46,146 bases of DNA, from contig JAJRQC010000051.1 in assembly GCA_024280455.1 (NCBI GenBank), forward strand, positions 1 to 46,146, in the 5' to 3' direction. The notes beneath the pieces were generated by a model, which was not told the origin of the DNA, made no database searches, and worked only from the letters and a program-made list of their open reading frames with translations. Below, piece by piece: positions 8,989-17,854 of this stretch. Both the position numbers and the translations under genes were made by a program. The DNA is from Deltaproteobacteria bacterium. GTDB lineage: Bacteria > Desulfobacterota > Desulfobulbia > Desulfobulbales > Desulfobulbaceae. The stretch's first letter is position 1. Each line of letters opens with the position of its first letter.

Positions 8989-11900
8989 GTGAAGAAAAAA
9001 ATAACCATTGTTCTTGTCAGCACAGGGATTTTTCTTCTTGGCCTGTTTGCTCTGCTGCCGACGCTGCTGTCCTCGGATCATGTTCTCGGCTCAGTTCTTT
9101 CCCGGATCAACGCTCAGTCCGGCACCTCAAGTTTGAAGATTGCAAACTGTGATATCGGCTGGCTGCAGGGGCCTGTTTGCTCGGATGTAGACTATTTGGA
9201 CACTGAACGCGGCCTGCAGCTGAAGATTGAACAGATGCGCGGCAGCCAGGGATTGCTGGCCCTACTGGCTGCGCCGAAAAATTTCGGTACCATTTGGGTA
9301 CGGCAACCCGTTGTGACCATCGGCAATCAAACGGCTGATACATCTTCATCTCCCGACACCACTCCCGCTCCCGTCCCTGATACGGAACAGAAAGAAACAC
9401 AAAAAAAGCCGTCGCCTGCTCTGACTTATGATCAGGCCGAGCCACCGTTCTGGGACGCCCTTGTCGTCTCCCTTGTGGTTGAAGAGGGCAAGGTGATTGT
9501 CCAGGAGGGGGAGTCTGCCTCTTCAGGTGCTGAGGGTTTTTTTTCCGGGACGTCTTCGCTTGCCGCCGGAACCGTGAAAGATTCTCTGCAGTGGGTGGCC
9601 ACAGGCGGCAATGGTAAACTGCTCGCCAACGGGTTTATCAATTTACCAGCCAGACAATTCAACATTCTCGAGACCCTGGTTGCGCGCATGGAGCTGCAGG
9701 TCTCGGATCTGCAGCTAGCCCCTTTGCTGGCCATTGCCGCCCGGCGGACCGAGGCTCCCAGTGGATCCGGGCTGTTAAATGGTGAACTGACCATAACCGG
9801 GGCCGGAACAGACAACCTTGATATCGTCGGTTCCCTTGACTGCGCGGATCTGGAGCTTTCCGGCGGTTTTTTGGGGGCGGATCATCCCCGATTTCAAAAA
9901 ATATCACTTGGAATTGACGGCAGTAAGAAAGGCCGGTATGACTGGCGGATATCCCGTTTTGATCTTAAGGGCGATCCCGGCAGGGTCTCCGCCCTCGGCG
10001 AATACGGCAGGAAACGTGGCCGGGTCGGAATAACGGGATCCATTCATTTACCGGTGCTCTTTACCCAGTTGCCGCATCTTTTTCATGTCCAGCAGGGAGC
10101 TTCGCTGACCAGAGGTGAGTTGAAATTCTCCGCTGAACTGAGCCGACAGGGCGACCGGCAACAACTCTCCGCAGGTGGTGGTGTTGATGTGCTGCAGGGC
10201 GTGCTGAACAATCAGCCCTTTACTTTGCAACAACCCCTCACCCTTGCTTTTGCCGGAGAACTGGCTGGCGGTACGCTGAGGGTCAAACAGCTGGAGTTGA
10301 CGACTCCGTACCTCAAGGCCAAGGGCAAAGGGACACGGACGAATTTTTCCCTGCAGGCCGAAGCGGATCTTGAAACGGCAGGTCTTGAGCTCGGGAAACT
10401 CTTTGCTCTGCAATGGACCTGCAGGGGGAATCTTGAGCTGGAGGCGACATCGCGCTTGATGAAGGAGAGTCGTTATGGAATAGATCTGCAGGCTAAGAGC
10501 TCGAACCTCGTACTCTCAAAAGATGGCGAGGTCATACTTCCTGAACATCCTATGAGCATAAACGGCAGCCTGACACTTCCCGAAACCCGGATGCAGGGCA
10601 AAGAGAGCGGCGATCTGCAGCTGGAGGGCAGCATCTGGCCGGGCACGTTTTTAATAAGAGCCGAGAATCTGAAACGTGCCGGAACCTCTATAACCACCGG
10701 CTATGATCTCACAACCCGGCTGAACCTTGAGCGGCTGTCCGGGCTGTTGCACAATCTCCAGCTCCTGCCTCCCCAAATCTTTCTGGCCGGTGATCTGAAG
10801 GGTTCCGCCTCCGGTTTTGTAACCAAAACCCAGGTTGCACTGCGTGAACTGGATGTTCGGGCAAATGATTTTATATACAAACAGGGCAAGACCGTTGTCG
10901 AGAATACAGACATTGTCCTGCAGGCGAAACGGCCGCCTATGGACGGCAAGTCGCCGATCGGTATCCGCAAACTGTCTGTGGCTCAAAACAAAAAATCCTG
11001 GCAGAGCCGAGGTTTTGGCCTGACCACCTTTGATTGGCTGAACCGGAAACTGTCTGTCCGGGACCTGCAACTCCGCAGTGCACTGGCTGACTTTGATATT
11101 AAAGAGCTGGTTGTTGATGATCTGAAACAGCCTCTGCATTCCTGGCGCGCAGAACTGCAGGGCCGTGCTGATACCGCCACACTTTCGGAGTTGCTCCCTG
11201 GAAATTCCGATGGAAAGAAGGATTTGCGGATTTCCGGGCAGAGTCGGTTTGTCCTCTCTGCTGATCAGCAGCAAGGGGAACGTGCGGTTTCCCTGGATCT
11301 GATGATCCCCGATTGCCGGGTAGAGAAGGAGCAGATCACCATTCTTAATGGTGAAGAGGTCAGTTTTTCCTCACGAACCACCGGCCTGCTGACTAAAGGT
11401 GACTTGGGCATTGATAAGTTGGACTTTCGTTCTCCTCCCGTTTCTCTGCAGGCAGCAGGCATGTTACAGCGTACCGGCGGGTCTCGGCTTATCCTTGAGG
11501 GCGAACAGAAAGTTGACTTTGCCCGGGTTGGTGCTCTGATGGAGGATTTTTTCGGCAAAAAAATTACAATTCGCGGCAGCAATGGCCAACATTTTTCTCT
11601 GGATACACCGCTTGCAAAAGAGGGCTTGAAATCTGCCCGTCTGACCACCGACTTTCAGGCTGACACCCTTGTCTGGTCCGGAGTTGAAGCTGAACGAATT
11701 TCTCTGCCCCTGAAGCTTGAGGATGGCGTGTTGAACACTGGAATGCATGGTACGATCAATGGTGGACGTCTGAATGTGGACGCCACATATTTCACAAATT
11801 CGGCGTTGCCTCATATAACGATACCCTCCGGGACGCAGGTCCTGGCAGGGGTTCAGCTTGACCGAACCCTGACGGAAGCGATACTGGAAAAAATACATCC

Positions 11901-12453
11901 TCTGTTCGGCGTTCTGGCCAGCCCGACCGGGACAATCGATGCCCGGGTGGATGCATTCTACTGGCCCGTGGCTGTCGGCGGCTCGCAGCTGGCCAAATTC
12001 ACCACCGTTTTTGATGTCGGCGAGATTAAGCTCGATAGTCGCGGGGTACTTAAGGATGTATTGGCTCTGATGAAGCTCGATGATCAACCCCTGACCCTGA
12101 AGGAGAGTGAGATTACCTGTACCGGAAAACAGGGGCGGATCAGTTGCACACCGCTTCATATCCTGGTCGCGGATTCGGTTATGACCATCAGCGGTTCCGT
12201 GGGTATGGACCAGAGCCTTGAGTATCTGCTGGAGGTGCCGGTCACGGAAAAATTGATCGGCCGGGAAGGGTTCCGGGTGCTGAATGGGGCCACCATCAGA
12301 GTCCCGTTACGTGGAACCTTGAACAAACCCGACTTGAATACAAAACTGGTTTCAGAGGCCATCGCGGATCTTGCCCGACAGGCGGCAGACAAGGCCGTTA
12401 TAAAAGAGGTGGAACAATTGCTGCCCGATCTTTTGAAGGGTTTGAAACTGTAG
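8989..12453 (+). CDS. AsmA/YdbH-like envelope protein
   Basis: A very large protein of about 1154 residues. One N-terminal membrane helix (about residues 5-25, ITIVLVSTGIFLLGLFALLP) anchors it in the inner membrane. The rest is a periplasmic beta-rich chain of repeating hydrophobic/polar alternation, as in AsmA, TamB and YdbH proteins, which are thought to bridge the envelope and carry phospholipids to the outer membrane. A Pro/Ser/Thr-rich linker lies at about 110-150, and a C-terminal region (RVPLRGTLNKPDLNTKL, then an amphipathic helix) is typical of AsmA C-termini. GTG 8989 after AGGAAG is preferred; a TTG at 8956 would add 11 charged residues in front of the helix. crcB starts 6 bases downstream. 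Confidence 0.72.
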   Translation: MKKKITIVLVSTGIFLLGLFALLPTLLSSDHVLGSVLSRINAQSGTSSLKIANCDIGWLQGPVCSDVDYLDTERGLQLKIEQMRGSQGLLALLAAPKNFGTIWVRQPVVTIGNQTADTSSSPDTTPAPVPDTEQKETQKKPSPALTYDQAEPPFWDALVVSLVVEEGKVIVQEGESASSGAEGFFSGTSSLAAGTVKDSLQWVATGGNGKLLANGFINLPARQFNILETLVARMELQVSDLQLAPLLAIAARRTEAPSGSGLLNGELTITGAGTDNLDIVGSLDCADLELSGGFLGADHPRFQKISLGIDGSKKGRYDWRISRFDLKGDPGRVSALGEYGRKRGRVGITGSIHLPVLFTQLPHLFHVQQGASLTRGELKFSAELSRQGDRQQLSAGGGVDVLQGVLNNQPFTLQQPLTLAFAGELAGGTLRVKQLELTTPYLKAKGKGTRTNFSLQAEADLETAGLELGKLFALQWTCRGNLELEATSRLMKESRYGIDLQAKSSNLVLSKDGEVILPEHPMSINGSLTLPETRMQGKESGDLQLEGSIWPGTFLIRAENLKRAGTSITTGYDLTTRLNLERLSGLLHNLQLLPPQIFLAGDLKGSASGFVTKTQVALRELDVRANDFIYKQGKTVVENTDIVLQAKRPPMDGKSPIGIRKLSVAQNKKSWQSRGFGLTTFDWLNRKLSVRDLQLRSALADFDIKELVVDDLKQPLHSWRAELQGRADTATLSELLPGNSDGKKDLRISGQSRFVLSADQQQGERAVSLDLMIPDCRVEKEQITILNGEEVSFSSRTTGLLTKGDLGIDKLDFRSPPVSLQAAGMLQRTGGSRLILEGEQKVDFARVGALMEDFFGKKITIRGSNGQHFSLDTPLAKEGLKSARLTTDFQADTLVWSGVEAERISLPLKLEDGVLNTGMHGTINGGRLNVDATYFTNSALPHITIPSGTQVLAGVQLDRTLTEAILEKIHPLFGVLASPTGTIDARVDAFYWPVAVGGSQLAKFTTVFDVGEIKLDSRGVLKDVLALMKLDDQPLTLKESEITCTGKQGRISCTPLHILVADSVMTISGSVGMDQSLEYLLEVPVTEKLIGREGFRVLNGATIRVPLRGTLNKPDLNTKLVSEAIADLARQAADKAVIKEVEQLLPDLLKGLKL

Positions 12454-12459
12454 ACGTCC

Positions 12460-12852
12460 ATGGAAACCGTTCTTAAATTGTGTATAATCGGTGCCGGCGG
12501 CTTTGTCGGTGCGGTGTTGCGGTATCTGGTCAGCAGTTGGGTGCAGTACCGCAGCGGGTCCATTGTGTTCCCTTACGGCACCATGTCGGGGAACCTGATC
12601 GGCTGTTTTATTATCGGCCTGCTCACCTTTCTGGTTGAAAACAGATCCTTGCTTTCGCCCGAGGCCAGGGTGTTTGTCCTGATCGGGCTGCTCGGCGCCT
12701 TTACGACCTTTTCGACTTTTGGCAATGAAACCCTGGGGCTGATACGGGATAGCCGGCTTGATCTGGCGATTCTCAATGCCGGGATTCAGGTTGTTGTCGG
12801 GGTGACCATGGTTTGGCTGGGCCGTGTGCTTGCCGCGTTGATCTGGAGATAG
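12460..12852 (+). CDS. crcB: Fluoride ion channel CrcB/Fluc
   Basis: Small four-helix membrane protein, 130 residues, the normal length of a Fluc subunit. As a dual-topology dimer it lets fluoride leave the cell. Hallmarks seen are GGFVGAVLRY (R21), the pore asparagine in GTMSGNLIG (N45), and the TTFSTF segment at 82-87 holding the phenylalanine and polar-track residues. It lies 6 bases after the AsmA-like gene, suggesting co-transcription. No fluoride riboswitch could be recognised upstream, as expected if it depends on the upstream promoter. Confidence 0.95.
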   Translation: METVLKLCIIGAGGFVGAVLRYLVSSWVQYRSGSIVFPYGTMSGNLIGCFIIGLLTFLVENRSLLSPEARVFVLIGLLGAFTTFSTFGNETLGLIRDSRLDLAILNAGIQVVVGVTMVWLGRVLAALIWR

Positions 12853-12863
12853 TCTTTTTAGAT

Positions 12864-13158
12864 GATGACGGTAAAAAGGAAAGCTCTGTAGGTCTGCTTG
12901 AGCTACGCGAAAGCAGACAATAAACTGATGGCTGCCTGAACCGGTTAGGCGGTACCGGGGGGGGGCTGCCCGCTTTCGTTTCACTCAAGCAGACCTACAA
13001 GACTGATTTTCCGTCATTCCATCGAAGGCGGGAATGTCGTCATCTCAATATGTTATGGATTCCTCGTCATGCAGGAAGGGCGTTGCAGGGGGGGCAGTTA
13101 TCTGAAAACGCTCTGGATCCTCGCCAAAAGGATGCGGGGATGACGGTAAAAAGGAAAG
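12864..13158. repeat. Repeat element between crcB and the DUF190 gene
   Basis: About 295 non-coding bases bounded by a perfect 20-bp direct repeat, at 12864-12883 and 13139-13158 (GATGACGGTAAAAAGGAAAG). Inside the left end, TGTAGGTCTGCTTGA (12887-12901) is exactly complementary to TCAAGCAGACCTACA (12985-12999), and a third partial copy of the same sequence (AAGCAGAC near 12912) allows a smaller alternative hairpin. Next to this lie CGTCATTCC-type palindromes: CATTCC/GGAATG at about 13015-13036 and further GTCAT/ATGAC words. The structure resembles interspersed palindromic repeats (REP/MITE-like). No open frame is inside it. Confidence 0.7.
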
Positions 13159-13266
13159 TGTGACAAAGTAGAAGTAGGTTTCATGCCGAAATTGTTGCTA
13201 TTCAGGTAGATGCAGAAAACTTGCCTTTACCCGAAATTGAACAAACAGTTACCTCTGGAGAGAGAA

Positions 13267-13608
13267 ATGGAATTACCGCGGGAAGGTTGTCTGCTGCGCA
13301 TTATTATAGGTGAGGCTGATCATTACCAGGGCAAGCATCTCTATGAATGGATTGTCATCAAGGCCAGAGAGTGCGGGATTGCCGGGGCAACCGTCACCAG
13401 GGGGATGATGGGGTATGGGGCGAATTCCAGGATCAAGACCACCTCGATCCTCTGTCTATCCGAAGATCTGCCGGTGGTGATAGAGCTGGTTGATGAAAAA
13501 GAGATACTGGAGGATTTTCTGGAGATCATCGATCCGGCGATTGATGAAGGGCTGGTCACCATGGAGAAGATGCACATTCGTCTTTATCGGCACACAGGGA
13601 AAAAATAA
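13267..13608 (+). CDS. DUF190 family protein
   Basis: 113-residue soluble protein of the DUF190 family, which adopts a PII-like ferredoxin fold and is often found beside CrcB. Seen features are LLRIIIGEADHYQGKHLYEWI at the start, GIAGATVTRGMMGYG in the centre and the VEL..EKE..EDFL..I segment near the end. Start ATG 13267 is chosen because it follows GGAGAGAGAA and begins the conserved domain; an earlier ATG at 13210 would add 19 unconserved residues. Its function is unknown; pairing with CrcB suggests a regulatory or accessory role in anion export. The repeat element separates it from crcB here. Confidence 0.85.
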   Translation: MELPREGCLLRIIIGEADHYQGKHLYEWIVIKARECGIAGATVTRGMMGYGANSRIKTTSILCLSEDLPVVIELVDEKEILEDFLEIIDPAIDEGLVTMEKMHIRLYRHTGKK

Positions 13609-13727
13609 GAATAACCCAAAGGGTTTACTGTTCACGGCCGGCAGAAGCCGGAGGACCGTGCTGTCGTCCGTAAACTGTAAATTATTTTGGTTTTTAAGTT
13701 ATTAACCTTTATTGCATGGAGGAGAAA

Positions 13728-15455
13728 ATGAGTACGAAAATTGTTGTTGTCGGTGGTGTTGCCGCCGGCCCCAAGGCCGCCTGTCATCTCAAACGGCTGC
13801 AGCCGGACTGGGAAATCACCGTGGTTGATCAGGACAGCCTGATCTCCTATGGCGGCTGCGGCATTCCCTACTATGTCTGCGGTGATGTCTCCGATGAAGC
13901 GGAGCTGCGTTCAACCAGTTTTCACATGGTGCGGGATGCCGACTTTTTTAAACGGGCCAAGGGGGTGGATGTGCGGACCCGGACCAGGGCCCTGGCTATC
14001 AATCGAAAAGAAAAAGTCGTTCAGGTGGAGGATCTGGACAGCGGCGAGAAACAGAACCTGCCCTATGATAAACTGATGCTGGCTACCGGGGCCAAACCCT
14101 TTGTCCTGCCCATAGAAGGGGTTGAGCTGGATGGAGTGTTCACCATTGCCAATCTGCACAAGGCCATTGAAATAAAGAAGCGGATCTCTAAAGGACTGGT
14201 GACCAACGCCGTTGTTATCGGCGGCGGGGCCATCGGGGTTGAGATGGCTGAGGCTCTGACCGATCTCTGGGGAGTGAATACCTCGCTGGTCGAGTTCATG
14301 CCGCAGCTCTTGCCGCGGATTGTCGACTGGCAGTTTGCCGCCATGCTCAAGACCCATCTCCTGGAAAAAGATGTTGCGGTGTACACCAGTGAAGGGGCTT
14401 CAGCTATTCTCGGCGACGAGAACGGCAAGGTCACCGGGGTCCGGACCCCTGAGCGCACCCTGGAGGCGGATCTGGTGATCATGGCGGTCGGGGTGCGGCC
14501 CCGCAGTGAACTGGCCAAGGAGGCCGGTCTTACGGTTGCTCCCTGGGGCGGAATTGTGGTCAACAAATGCCTGCAGACCAGTGATCCCGATATCTATGCC
14601 GCCGGCGACTGTATCGCCTCGACCAATCTGGTCACCGGCAAGGAAACCTATGCTCCCCTTGGTTCACTTGCCAATCGTCAGGGCCGCATAGTCGGTGATA
14701 ATATGGCTGGTCTTGCCAGCCAGTTTCAAGGTGTTGTCGGTTCTTTTATCATGAAGGCCTTTGATCGCTGTATCGCCGCCACCGGCATTACCTGTGAAGC
14801 TGCACGGGCAGAAGGTTTTGATGCCGATTATGCCCTGACCGCACCGTCTGACCGGGCCCATTTTTTTCCAGGTGAAGCCATTGCAGTCTTTCAGCTGGTC
14901 TTTGATCGGAGTACCCGAAAGGTTCTTGGCATGCAGGGCTTCGGGGTCATGAATGATTCCATTTCCGTCCGTATTGATACGGCAGCGGTTATGATTGCTA
15001 ACGGCGCTGTTATCGAGGATTTCAGAGATGCAGAGATGGCCTATGCGCCGCCGTTCTCTGCTGCGATTGACTCCATTAATGCCGCGGCCTTTGTTGCCGA
15101 CAACCTCTGTGCTGATCGTCTGCGCAAGGTTGACATGGACCGTTTTCTGGCCTGGATGGATGATTTTTCCCTGGAGCCGGACTGGGCGGCCCTGGATATC
15201 AGGCATCCGCTTGAGGTCGGTCCCTTTGTCGAAAAGTTCGGCCCGGAGCAATGGGTGGCCGTGCCCTATGACGAGGTCCGTGAGCGGTATGCGGAAATTC
15301 CGGAGGATAAAACGCTGATTATCCTCTGTGATGCCGGTACCCGCTCCTATGAAACGCAAATATTCCTTGACCACATCGGTAAAAAGAATACCATGGTATT
15401 AAGCGGTGGTTTCAATGTGGTGAAACGGATAGGTGTAGATTGGTATCCGGAATAA
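13728..15455 (+). CDS. CoA-disulfide/persulfide reductase with C-terminal rhodanese domain
   Basis: 575-residue flavoprotein. The N-terminal part (about 1-445) is a pyridine-nucleotide-disulfide oxidoreductase with an FAD motif (VVVGGVAAGPKAA), the single redox cysteine C44 in YGGCGIPYY, an NAD(P)H glycine motif (VIGGGAIGVEMAE), and the ATG/GD motif (IYAAGDC). The last 90 residues are a rhodanese domain with active-site C534 in LCDAGTRS. This layout is that of CoADR-RHD enzymes, which reduce CoA-persulfide or polysulfide with NADH, consistent with a sulfur-metabolising anaerobe. ATG 13728 is chosen because GGAGGAG lies just upstream; an ATG at 13716 would place the ribosome-binding site inside the gene. 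Confidence 0.9.
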   Translation: MSTKIVVVGGVAAGPKAACHLKRLQPDWEITVVDQDSLISYGGCGIPYYVCGDVSDEAELRSTSFHMVRDADFFKRAKGVDVRTRTRALAINRKEKVVQVEDLDSGEKQNLPYDKLMLATGAKPFVLPIEGVELDGVFTIANLHKAIEIKKRISKGLVTNAVVIGGGAIGVEMAEALTDLWGVNTSLVEFMPQLLPRIVDWQFAAMLKTHLLEKDVAVYTSEGASAILGDENGKVTGVRTPERTLEADLVIMAVGVRPRSELAKEAGLTVAPWGGIVVNKCLQTSDPDIYAAGDCIASTNLVTGKETYAPLGSLANRQGRIVGDNMAGLASQFQGVVGSFIMKAFDRCIAATGITCEAARAEGFDADYALTAPSDRAHFFPGEAIAVFQLVFDRSTRKVLGMQGFGVMNDSISVRIDTAAVMIANGAVIEDFRDAEMAYAPPFSAAIDSINAAAFVADNLCADRLRKVDMDRFLAWMDDFSLEPDWAALDIRHPLEVGPFVEKFGPEQWVAVPYDEVRERYAEIPEDKTLIILCDAGTRSYETQIFLDHIGKKNTMVLSGGFNVVKRIGVDWYPE

Positions 15456-15468
15456 CGGCAGTTTCTGA

Positions 15469-15494
15469 AGACTACGTTCCACGGAACGTGGTCT
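15469..15494. promoter_or_regulatory. 26-base near-perfect palindrome
   Basis: AGACTACGTTCC (15469-15480) pairs along its whole length with GGAACGTGGTCT (15483-15494), with one wobble and a two-base centre. It sits between the reductase and the HEAT-REC gene. No T-run follows, so it is more likely an operator or RNA stem than an intrinsic terminator. Confidence 0.55.
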
Positions 15495-15528
15495 GTTCAA
15501 CTCGTGATCGGCAGCCTGAGGAGGCGGA

Positions 15529-17160
15529 ATGGCGGAACTGAATGAACAGCATATGGTTGAAGAGATCAAGGCGAATATCGAAACCGGTGATTCTCTCAAA
15601 GCCCGTTTGGTTTTGGATCACCTTGCCAATGTGGATAAAAAAACCCAGAACCGCCTCCTGTACGAACTGTCCAGGGCGGATGCCGGTTTCACCATACCGT
15701 TGCTTAATCATGTACTGACTACCTTCCCTGATCTGGCAAAAGAGCTGCCGGTGATTCGCGAGACCCTTATTTCACATCTGATAGCCTATCCTGACCTGTT
15801 GATTGATGCCCTGAGAAATCCGGTGATTCTCGACAAAACGGTTATGATCGAGACCGCAGGTGAGTTGAAGCTTGAGGAGGCAACGCCCGCACTTATAGAA
15901 CTTCTCGGCGAGATCGATAACAGTCTGCTCCTGAAGATGATTATAGAGACCCTGGGCTTGATCGGTGATCCCCAGAGTGTCAACACCCTGACCGATTACC
16001 TGTATGCGGCCGAACGAGAGCTGATCATCGCGGCCATCCATGCCCTGGGACAGGTCGGGACCCCGACCGCAATGCACCGGCTGGCGGAACGGATGGGGAC
16101 CGATAATGAACTTGACCTGCTCATCCTGGGAATTTTTGCCGATGTTCAGGATCAGGTTTCGCTGGAAAAACTCAATGATACCCTGCGCTCACATCATGCG
16201 CATATGCGGATTTACGCCAAGGATGAATTGATCCGGATAGGGGACAAGGCGGTTCCGGTTCTGATTGAAAATCTCAGGGAGGAGGATAACGATCTGGTTA
16301 TTCACAGCTTGAACGTACTTGGCGACATAGGGGATGACAGTGCAATCAAGCCCATCCGCAAGCTGCTGGATTCCGTGCCGAAGAATGCCAATGTCCGTTT
16401 TGCCGCCTATGAAGCGCTGGCTCTGCTGCCGCTGCGTAAAGGCGCATACACCCTTGCAGCCGGACTGACCGACAAGGAAGATCATGTCTGTGTCGCGGCC
16501 GCCCGGGCCATTGATCGTAATTTTAATGAAATTCTGGGCGCAGGCATAAAAAACATGACCCGGAATAAAGATGACGAGGCCCGCCACATCGTCAAGATTA
16601 TCACCAATGCCCAGGTCGACAATATCTTTTTAAACCTTGCCGGTGAAGACTATTTTCAGGAAATGGCACTGGTCTATCTGCCGCACACCCATAAGGATAT
16701 CAGGGATCATTATGTTGCCCTGCTGAAAAAGAATGGTTTTGATACGTTTGCCGCCAAGGCGACCAGTGACGAGGTTGACAGCGGGGCTCAACGGGTCAAG
16801 ATCTGTGCGGTTGATGATTCACGGATGATTTTAAATATCTATAAGGCGACCCTGCATGAGCTTGGTTTTGAACCGGTTCTGTTTGAATTTCCTGCAGGAG
16901 CTCTGGAATGGCTTGAGCAGGAGAAACCGGCTCTGGTACTGACTGATTTGAATATGCCGGAAATTTCAGGTATCCAGCTGACCGAAGGAATCCGAAAGAA
17001 ATACAGTTTGGAAGAACTGCCTGTTGTTATGGTGACGACCCAGAGTGATACTCAGGATCATGAGGCCGCAGAACAGGCTGGAGTCAATGATATTCTGATC
17101 AAGCCCTTTAACGCCGACAGCCTCAGGGCGGCCATGGGTAAGTTTATAGAGGTTTCTTGA
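15529..17160 (+). CDS. HEAT-repeat protein with C-terminal response-regulator receiver domain
   Basis: 543 residues. Residues about 60-400 form a chain of HEAT/PBS-lyase-type helical repeats (e.g. ALIELLGEIDNSLLLKMIIE, then IAAIHALGQVGTPTA, VLIENLREED, VIHSLNVLGDIGDDSA). Residues about 420-543 are a CheY-like receiver with the acidic pair in AVDDSRM, phospho-acceptor D473 in LTDLNMP, the switch threonine in VTTQSD, and the lysine in LIKPF. All phosphorylation residues are present. The HEAT part is likely a protein-binding scaffold whose contacts are controlled by phosphorylation. The cognate kinase is not in the window. It has a strong ribosome-binding site (GAGGAGG). Confidence 0.85.
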   Translation: MAELNEQHMVEEIKANIETGDSLKARLVLDHLANVDKKTQNRLLYELSRADAGFTIPLLNHVLTTFPDLAKELPVIRETLISHLIAYPDLLIDALRNPVILDKTVMIETAGELKLEEATPALIELLGEIDNSLLLKMIIETLGLIGDPQSVNTLTDYLYAAERELIIAAIHALGQVGTPTAMHRLAERMGTDNELDLLILGIFADVQDQVSLEKLNDTLRSHHAHMRIYAKDELIRIGDKAVPVLIENLREEDNDLVIHSLNVLGDIGDDSAIKPIRKLLDSVPKNANVRFAAYEALALLPLRKGAYTLAAGLTDKEDHVCVAAARAIDRNFNEILGAGIKNMTRNKDDEARHIVKIITNAQVDNIFLNLAGEDYFQEMALVYLPHTHKDIRDHYVALLKKNGFDTFAAKATSDEVDSGAQRVKICAVDDSRMILNIYKATLHELGFEPVLFEFPAGALEWLEQEKPALVLTDLNMPEISGIQLTEGIRKKYSLEELPVVMVTTQSDTQDHEAAEQAGVNDILIKPFNADSLRAAMGKFIEVS

Positions 17161-17197
17161 GCGGGTACAACTGTATTGCTTGTGCTGAGTAAGGGTT

Positions 17198-17524
17198 TTA
17201 GTGAATCGTCCGGCTGCGTTCAAGATCCAGCTTGACCAGGTCGGCAAGAAAAGAGAGTGCTCTCCCCGCCGGGTGGTTATGACTGCTTTGACGGACGATG
17301 AGGTCTATACTGTCCACGGTTTTTGCATCCCAGATCTGTAACAGACTGTTTTCCATGCTCGGCCCGGTCATCCGCAGTTGGGCCAGCTCTGTTGCGTAAC
17401 TGCACATCTCCGGCTTGTTTTTATAGATATCCAGGATGCATTTCTGTAATTGTTCCGGTTCTTCCCCCAGGACATGGGCGGAAACTTTCAGCCACTGTTC
17501 GGTTTCCCCTGTATACCCTTGCAT
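17198..17524 (-). CDS. Hypothetical protein, 108 residues
   Basis: Not recognised. The gene has a strong ribosome-binding site (AGGGGAGAAA directly before ATG on the minus strand), which supports it being real. The product is soluble, mostly helical by composition, with two cysteines and no signal peptide. It is convergent with the HEAT-REC gene, whose stop is 37 bases away. A long hairpin element lies upstream. Confidence 0.6.
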   Translation of the reverse strand: MQGYTGETEQWLKVSAHVLGEEPEQLQKCILDIYKNKPEMCSYATELAQLRMTGPSMENSLLQIWDAKTVDSIDLIVRQSSHNHPAGRALSFLADLVKLDLERSRTIH

Positions 17525-17663
17525 TTTCTCCCCTCTATCTCAGCAGCTTTTTCTAAGGAAAAAGCCTAATTGTATTCTCCTTCAAATATTATAACGCCCC
17601 GCTCTTACATTTTTCTGACATTGGAAGGGGAGGGGGGATTTATTGCTGCACCTGAATCCGTGA

Positions 17664-17762
17664 GCGTTCATCCGTGCCGCAGCTGAAAGTGATGGAAGCC
17701 GGCAGCTATAGTCGGCTATGCTGCCATCTTTCAGCGCTTTCAGATGTGGTGCGGATGGACGC
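17664..17762. repeat. 99-base imperfect hairpin element
   Basis: Nested inverted repeats share one axis. The outer arms 17664-17677 (GCGTTCATCCGTGC) and 17749-17762 (GTGCGGATGGACGC) pair over 14 positions with three wobbles. Middle arms are GCTGAAAG...ATGG at 17682-17694 and CCATCTTTCAGC at 17724-17735. Inner arms are GGCAGC (17701-17706) and GCTGCC (17719-17724). It lies in the 330-base gap between two minus-strand genes and has no reading frame of note. It looks like a structured interspersed repeat or a small structured RNA. Confidence 0.6.
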
Positions 17763-17854
17763 CCCGAAGGGCGCGTCAGGGTGAATTATATTTGGAAAGT
17801 TGTTGTTTGGTTATTATCTTTAAATACAGCAAGTTACGACTATCAATCAATATT

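Noticed and set aside
11464-12159. Long minus-strand frames within the AsmA-like gene and other large genes
   Set aside because: They are antisense shadows: low-complexity translations without ribosome-binding sites, opposite strongly supported genes.
12853-13266. Fluoride riboswitch near crcB and DUF190
   Set aside because: No match to the conserved pseudoknot elements was seen; the region is occupied by palindromic repeats.
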